Of a DNA stretch of 10,075 nt, positions 7,113-10,075 are shown piece after piece. The stretch is from Verrucomicrobiota bacterium. Lineage in GTDB: Bacteria; Verrucomicrobiota; Verrucomicrobiia; Chthoniobacterales; UBA10450. Both the position numbers and the translations under genes were made by a program. The notes under the pieces were generated by a model. The model worked only from the letters and a program-made list of their open reading frames with translations, did not search any database and had not been told where the DNA came from. The first letter of the stretch is position 1; every line of letters begins with the position of its first letter. Where the stretch lies: positions 3,813-13,887 of the forward strand of contig QHNB01000024.1 of NCBI GenBank assembly GCA_003217965.1, read 5' to 3'.

Positions 7113-9557
7113 TTCCGAGCGTAAGGCGATGATCGGATCGACCCGCGTGGCCCGCTGCGCCGGGAACCAGCAAGCAACAAGCGCGACTGCGGATAACGCG
7201 AACAGAGCAAAACTTAACGCCGGCAAATCCCAACTGCCGACGCCGTAGAGCATGCTGGCAAGGCCGCGACCGGCCCCGAGAGCGCCGAGCAACCCAATCC
7301 CAAGTCCAGTGCAAACCATTACCATTCCCTGACCAAGAACAAGGCGGAACACATCGACGCGATTGGCACCGAGAGCGAGCCGAATACCGAGCTCGCGGGT
7401 CCGCTGCGTCACGGTTAGGGCCATCACGCCGTAGAGGCCGACACTGGCCAGCACAAGCGCAAGCGCAGCGAAAGCGCCCAGCAGCGACATCAGCATTCGG
7501 CGGGTGCCGAGGCTCTTCGCCACATCTTTTTCCATGGTCGAAACCGAGGAAATAGCTTGATCAGGATCGAGCGCTTGCAATTCGCACTTTATCGCCGGAA
7601 CCAGCGGGAGTGGATCGCCGGAGGCAACACGGACGAGGAGACTGGTGCGGCGTTCCGGCGATTGGGCAAGGCAATAGTACATCTCTACCATGTTGAGTTT
7701 CTCGGAATTATCCTCTCCAGGCGCTTCATTGCGCGTTCTCGGCACAATTCCAATTACTGTGACAGGCGGGGGCGGTTTCGCTTCTGATTGGGTGTCGTCG
7801 ATTTGTTGGCCGATGGCGTCTTTACCTGGAAAATAACGGCGAGCGAAACTTTCATCGATAATGACTGAATGCGCCTGATTTGGCCGATCAGTGGCATCGA
7901 AATTCCGGCCGCGTAGAATTGGCATTCCCAGTACTTCAAAAAAGCCAGGAGTAACAGCAGAGATTTCCGCCGAAGGCTCACTGCCGGGTGGCGTGGGCGG
8001 CGTTCCGGTAAGATGGAAATAACTGTCGTTCTCCGTGTCATCAAAAGGAACATTGTTGCCGAGGGCAGCAGCTCTTACTCCCGGCAACGCACGTACGCGC
8101 TCGACCAGCTGAGCATGGAAGGCGGCGACTTTCTCGTCAGTGTCGTAACGCGCCTTTGGCAGAGATATCAGAAGTGTAAGAACGTTGTGCGGATTAAAAC
8201 CGATGGGCGTTTGCTGGGCGTTGCGGAAACTTTTGAGTGTCAGGCCGGCGGCCGCGAGCAAAAGCAACGCCAAGGCGACTTGCGCGATGACCAACCCCGC
8301 CCGGGCGCGTTGCCGTTGAATGCCGTCGCTCGTTCCGCGTCCTCCCTCATGCAAAGCTAATGTGAACGACGCGTTGCCCGAAACACGCAACGCTGGCCAG
8401 AGTCCTACGAGCATTCCAGCGCCGACCGCGATTGCAGCCGTGAACGCCAGGACCATTAGATCGACCCGGGTTTCTTGGAACCGTGCGACATTTGCCGGAG
8501 CAATTGCCTTGATTGCATCCAAGCCCCACAAGGCAAAGAGCACCCCAGCGCTACCGCCTAGAAGAGCGAGAATGGCGCTCTCGACAAAAACCTGCATGGC
8601 CAATCGGGTACGACTCGCCCCCAAGGCCGCGCGCACGGCAAGCTCGCGCTCTCGTGCGAGCGCTCGGGCCAACTGCAGATTGGCGACATTTGCGCATGCA
8701 ATCAATAGCACGCACCCAACCGCAGCAAGTAAAAGAGCAACTCCATGCTTGTAGTCTCTTACTATGGACTCGAGATAGATCAGCGCCTCGATCCGACGGC
8801 CAGTATTGGTGTCGGGATAGCGCCGCTCCAGTTCGGCCGCGATGTTATTAAGATCGGCCGTGGCTTGGGCCAGCGTCACGCCGGGCTTGAGCCGAGCCAG
8901 AACGGAGAAGCCCTGATGATTGCCGCGGTTAAGAAGGCTTTTGTCGGCCGGTAGCTCACTGACTGGAACATAAACCTGAGTCTTTCGCGGAATTTGTACT
9001 TGTGACGGTAAAACACCGATTACTTCGCGTGGCACACCATCGACCGTAATTTGCTGACCGATCATGCCAGCGGAACCGCCGAAACGTCGTTTCCACAATC
9101 CTTCCGAAATAAGGACGACTTTTCTGCTTCCAGGCAGGTCATCCGATTCCCTGAAATCCCGCCCGAGAAGTGGAGGAACGCCGAGAATCGATAAAAAATT
9201 GAAAGTGACCCGAGCGGCTATGACATGTTCGGGCTCATTATCGACACCCGTCCCGGATAAATTCGCGTCGCCCGAGCGATATAACGCTAAATCGGTGAAG
9301 CCGCGCTGATTGGCGCGCCAATCAAGATAATTTGGGTAGCCGACTGAGCCGGACGGGAAGACCGGGGTGCGTTCACGAATTCGCACCAACTGCTCTGGAT
9401 GCGGATACGGCAGAGGCTGCAAAAGCAAGGCGTTGACGACACTGAAGATCGCCGTATTCGCGCCGATCCCGAGCGCTAGCGTCAGGACCGCGATCGCGGT
9501 GAACGCCGGCTGTTTTGCCAGAATCCGCAAGGCATAACGCAAATCCTGCAGCAACAT
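7110..9557 (-). CDS. ADOP-family (MacB/FtsX-like) ABC permease A, first of the tandem array
   Basis: Complete 815-residue duplicated permease. An in-frame TAG two codons before ATG 9557 makes this the longest possible start, and the N-terminus (MLLQDLRYALRILAKQPAFT) is typical of the family. Unlike some ADOP proteins it has no extra N-terminal prefix domain. Half 1: helix 1 at about 17-39 (VLTLALGIGANTAIFSVVNA), periplasmic core at 50-270, helices 2-4 near 272-296, 325-345 and 366-390. Half 2: helix 5 at 420-441, core at 455-680 with RRYFPGKDAIGQQ (573-585), helices 6-8 near 688-714, 742-765 and 778-800. Coupling segments: RERELAVRAALGASR (302-316) and RTRELGIRLALGANR (719-733). The second core has a Thr/Pro-rich insertion (LTGTPPTPPGSEP, about 516-528) not seen in the same form in B or C. 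The gene follows the small membrane protein by 37 bases; only a weak TTAGG lies close to its start. No ATPase motif. Substrate unknown. Confidence 0.96.
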   Translation of the reverse strand: MLLQDLRYALRILAKQPAFTAIAVLTLALGIGANTAIFSVVNALLLQPLPYPHPEQLVRIRERTPVFPSGSVGYPNYLDWRANQRGFTDLALYRSGDANLSGTGVDNEPEHVIAARVTFNFLSILGVPPLLGRDFRESDDLPGSRKVVLISEGLWKRRFGGSAGMIGQQITVDGVPREVIGVLPSQVQIPRKTQVYVPVSELPADKSLLNRGNHQGFSVLARLKPGVTLAQATADLNNIAAELERRYPDTNTGRRIEALIYLESIVRDYKHGVALLLAAVGCVLLIACANVANLQLARALARERELAVRAALGASRTRLAMQVFVESAILALLGGSAGVLFALWGLDAIKAIAPANVARFQETRVDLMVLAFTAAIAVGAGMLVGLWPALRVSGNASFTLALHEGGRGTSDGIQRQRARAGLVIAQVALALLLLAAAGLTLKSFRNAQQTPIGFNPHNVLTLLISLPKARYDTDEKVAAFHAQLVERVRALPGVRAAALGNNVPFDDTENDSYFHLTGTPPTPPGSEPSAEISAVTPGFFEVLGMPILRGRNFDATDRPNQAHSVIIDESFARRYFPGKDAIGQQIDDTQSEAKPPPPVTVIGIVPRTRNEAPGEDNSEKLNMVEMYYCLAQSPERRTSLLVRVASGDPLPLVPAIKCELQALDPDQAISSVSTMEKDVAKSLGTRRMLMSLLGAFAALALVLASVGLYGVMALTVTQRTRELGIRLALGANRVDVFRLVLGQGMVMVCTGLGIGLLGALGAGRGLASMLYGVGSWDLPALSFALFALSAVALVACWFPAQRATRVDPIIALRSE

Positions 9558-9594
9558 TGCCTAATTCATCAGGCGACTGAACGAATGTCACACG

Positions 9595-9804
9595 TCAGCA
9601 GGGCCCGACTTGGCATGTTTCAGTCGTTGCCGCGGCAACGCTGGTGGGTACGACAACAGGTTGAATCGCGAATTGCCAAATCGAGAACACCGCGCTGAGT
9701 ATGAACAAGGCGTAGATCACGGTTTCAAAGAAGGAGCGATTCTTGTCTTCGTTTTCAGATTCCACCACCAACTCGTAAGTTGATTTCAGGTTCGAGGTTT
9801 TCAT
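9595..9804 (-). CDS. Small single-pass membrane protein with C-terminal CX4C tail, first gene of the permease cluster
   Basis: A 69-residue protein, not recognised as a named family. Residues 1-23 are hydrophilic and acidic in the middle (VVESENEDKNR). Residues about 25-47 form one membrane helix (FFETVIYALFILSAVFSIWQ followed by FAI). The tail is proline- and alanine-rich and ends TETCQVGPC, placing cysteines at 64 and 69. Lys21/Arg23 just before the helix predict N-terminus in the cytoplasm and cysteine tail outside (positive-inside rule). It looks coding rather than accidental: one clear helix, charged flanks, sensible amino-acid use, same strand and only 37 bases before permease A. The ribosome site is weak (TGGG about 6 bases before ATG). 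It may be an accessory subunit, stability factor or regulator of the permeases, which is inference from position only. The alternative is a spurious frame. Confidence 0.7.
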   Translation of the reverse strand: MKTSNLKSTYELVVESENEDKNRSFFETVIYALFILSAVFSIWQFAIQPVVVPTSVAAATTETCQVGPC

Positions 9805-10028
9805 AGGTTGCCCAGGCCTATTGCACCTCGCGTGCCAACAGATTCGCGCTCGTCAGAAGCGGCTCGGCCGCTGGTGATTAGAATATGCAGCGAGAAATTC
9901 GGCTCCGCAGAATCATTCCGCGGTTGGGAAACGTCCGTCCCGAAAATGGAACGGGCCCATTTCGTGGATTATATACTTGACACAACTTCACTCTTGACGT
10001 TGCGGGCCTGGAACCTACGCTCGTTGGA
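9805..10028. other. Intergenic region between the operon and a possible divergent gene, with a short GC hairpin
   Basis: No convincing coding sequence in 224 bases. It holds a perfect 6-bp inverted repeat AGCGGC-TCG-GCCGCT (9858-9872) without a T-run on either side, so it is not a classical terminator; on the minus strand it would lie in the operon's 5' leader. The AT-rich patch 9967-9982 holds the minus-strand TATAAT, a plus-strand TATACT (9972-9977) and a plus-strand TTGACA (9977-9982), but neither plus-strand motif has a matching partner at normal spacing. Confidence 0.5.
9968..9973 (-). promoter_or_regulatory. Candidate -10 element (TATAAT) for the permease operon
   Basis: A perfect TATAAT on the minus strand, about 164 bases before the small gene's ATG, in the only sizeable intergenic region of the window. 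The -35 side is poor: at 16-18 base spacing the hexamers are AAGAGT, CAAGAG and TCAAGA, none near TTGACA, and there is no extended -10 TG. If used, it would leave a 5' leader of about 155 bases. An AT-rich hexamer can occur by chance, so this is a candidate only. Confidence 0.3.
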
Positions 10029-10075
10029 ATGGCAAAAAGCGCATGGGCCGTGCTAGTGAGTTTTGCCATCACAGT
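10029..10075 (+). CDS. Possible start of a divergent exported or membrane protein (partial, cut by window edge)
   Basis: ATG at 10029 opens a frame reading MAKSAWAVLVSFAIT to the window end (15 codons plus two bases). One lysine followed by a hydrophobic run is what a signal peptide or first membrane helix looks like. The only ribosome-site candidate is GGA directly upstream, which is weak. If real, it is divergent from the permease cluster and shares the 9805-10028 intergenic region. Fifteen codons are too few to assign anything, and chance is a serious alternative. Confidence 0.3.
   Translation, partial: MAKSAWAVLVSFAIT

Larger units (their letters stand above)
1..9804 (-). other. Probable five-gene operon: small membrane protein plus four tandem ADOP permeases
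   Basis: All five genes lie on the minus strand with gaps of 37, 10, 7 and 7 bases in transcription order. No hairpin with a T-run was seen in any gap, and no gene faces the other way. The permease start sites follow the preceding stop so closely that ribosomes could reinitiate. The operon continues beyond the left edge, so its true last gene, and any ATPase or adaptor encoded there, is not visible. Confidence 0.8.

Noticed and set aside
7100..7210. 37-residue N-terminal extension of permease B from ATG 7210
   Set aside because: It overlaps the end of permease A, its residues do not resemble family N-termini, and GTG 7099 gives the expected start and gap.
9858..9872. Perfect 6-bp hairpin as an intrinsic terminator
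   Set aside because: The stem is short and no T-run follows it on either strand.
9977..9982. Perfect TTGACA as a plus-strand -35 box
   Set aside because: At 16-18 base spacing the -10 positions read GTTGCG, TTGCGG and TGCGGG, far from TATAAT.
9808..10056. 82-codon plus-strand frame across the intergenic region
   Set aside because: No ribosome site, no domain or membrane segment, and an arginine/serine-rich composition typical of chance frames. The minus-strand frame at 9878-10072 is no better.

Overview
The window is almost entirely one minus-strand gene cluster. Four large paralogous membrane proteins lie head to tail (gene order 9557→7110, 7099→4649, 4641→2176, 2168→off the left edge). 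A 69-residue single-pass membrane protein (9804→9595) precedes them. Each large protein carries the same architecture twice: a transmembrane helix, a MacB-type periplasmic core domain, and a three-helix FtsX-type permease module. That gives about 815-820 residues and eight predicted membrane helices. This is the layout of the ADOP family (acidobacterial duplicated orphan permease), a relative of the MacB/LolC/FtsX type VII ABC permeases. No ATPase (no Walker A or ABC signature), no HlyD-type adaptor and no outer-membrane channel is encoded in the window, so the permeases are orphans here.

Organism: tandem arrays of ADOP permeases, moderately high GC and use of a GTG start suggest an Acidobacteria-type genome or another soil phylum rich in this family, such as Verrucomicrobia. 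There is no rRNA or other taxonomic marker, so this is inference. No mobile element, tRNA, CRISPR array or phage gene was seen.

Layout, in transcription order. 10028-9805 is a non-coding region with a perfect TATAAT hexamer on the minus strand (9968-9973) and a short GC hairpin (9858-9872). 9804-9595 is the small membrane protein, ending in a CX4C tail. After 37 bases come the permeases A (9557-7110), B (7099-4649), C (4641-2176) and D (2168-1, C-terminus cut by the window). Gaps between permease genes are 10, 7 and 7 bases, with no terminator, so one transcript and translational coupling are likely. The two 7-base junctions (B/C and C/D) are nearly the same sequence, which suggests that the junction was copied with a gene during tandem duplication. 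At the right edge a plus-strand reading frame starting at 10029 (MAKSAWAVLVSFAIT) may be the start of a divergent exported or membrane protein, but only 15 codons are visible.

Working model (inference): the small protein and the four permeases are made together and sit in the inner membrane. The permeases may form dimers or mixed dimers and may borrow an ATPase encoded elsewhere for mechanotransmission, efflux or lipid/peptide handling. Substrate and ATPase partner cannot be read from the sequence.
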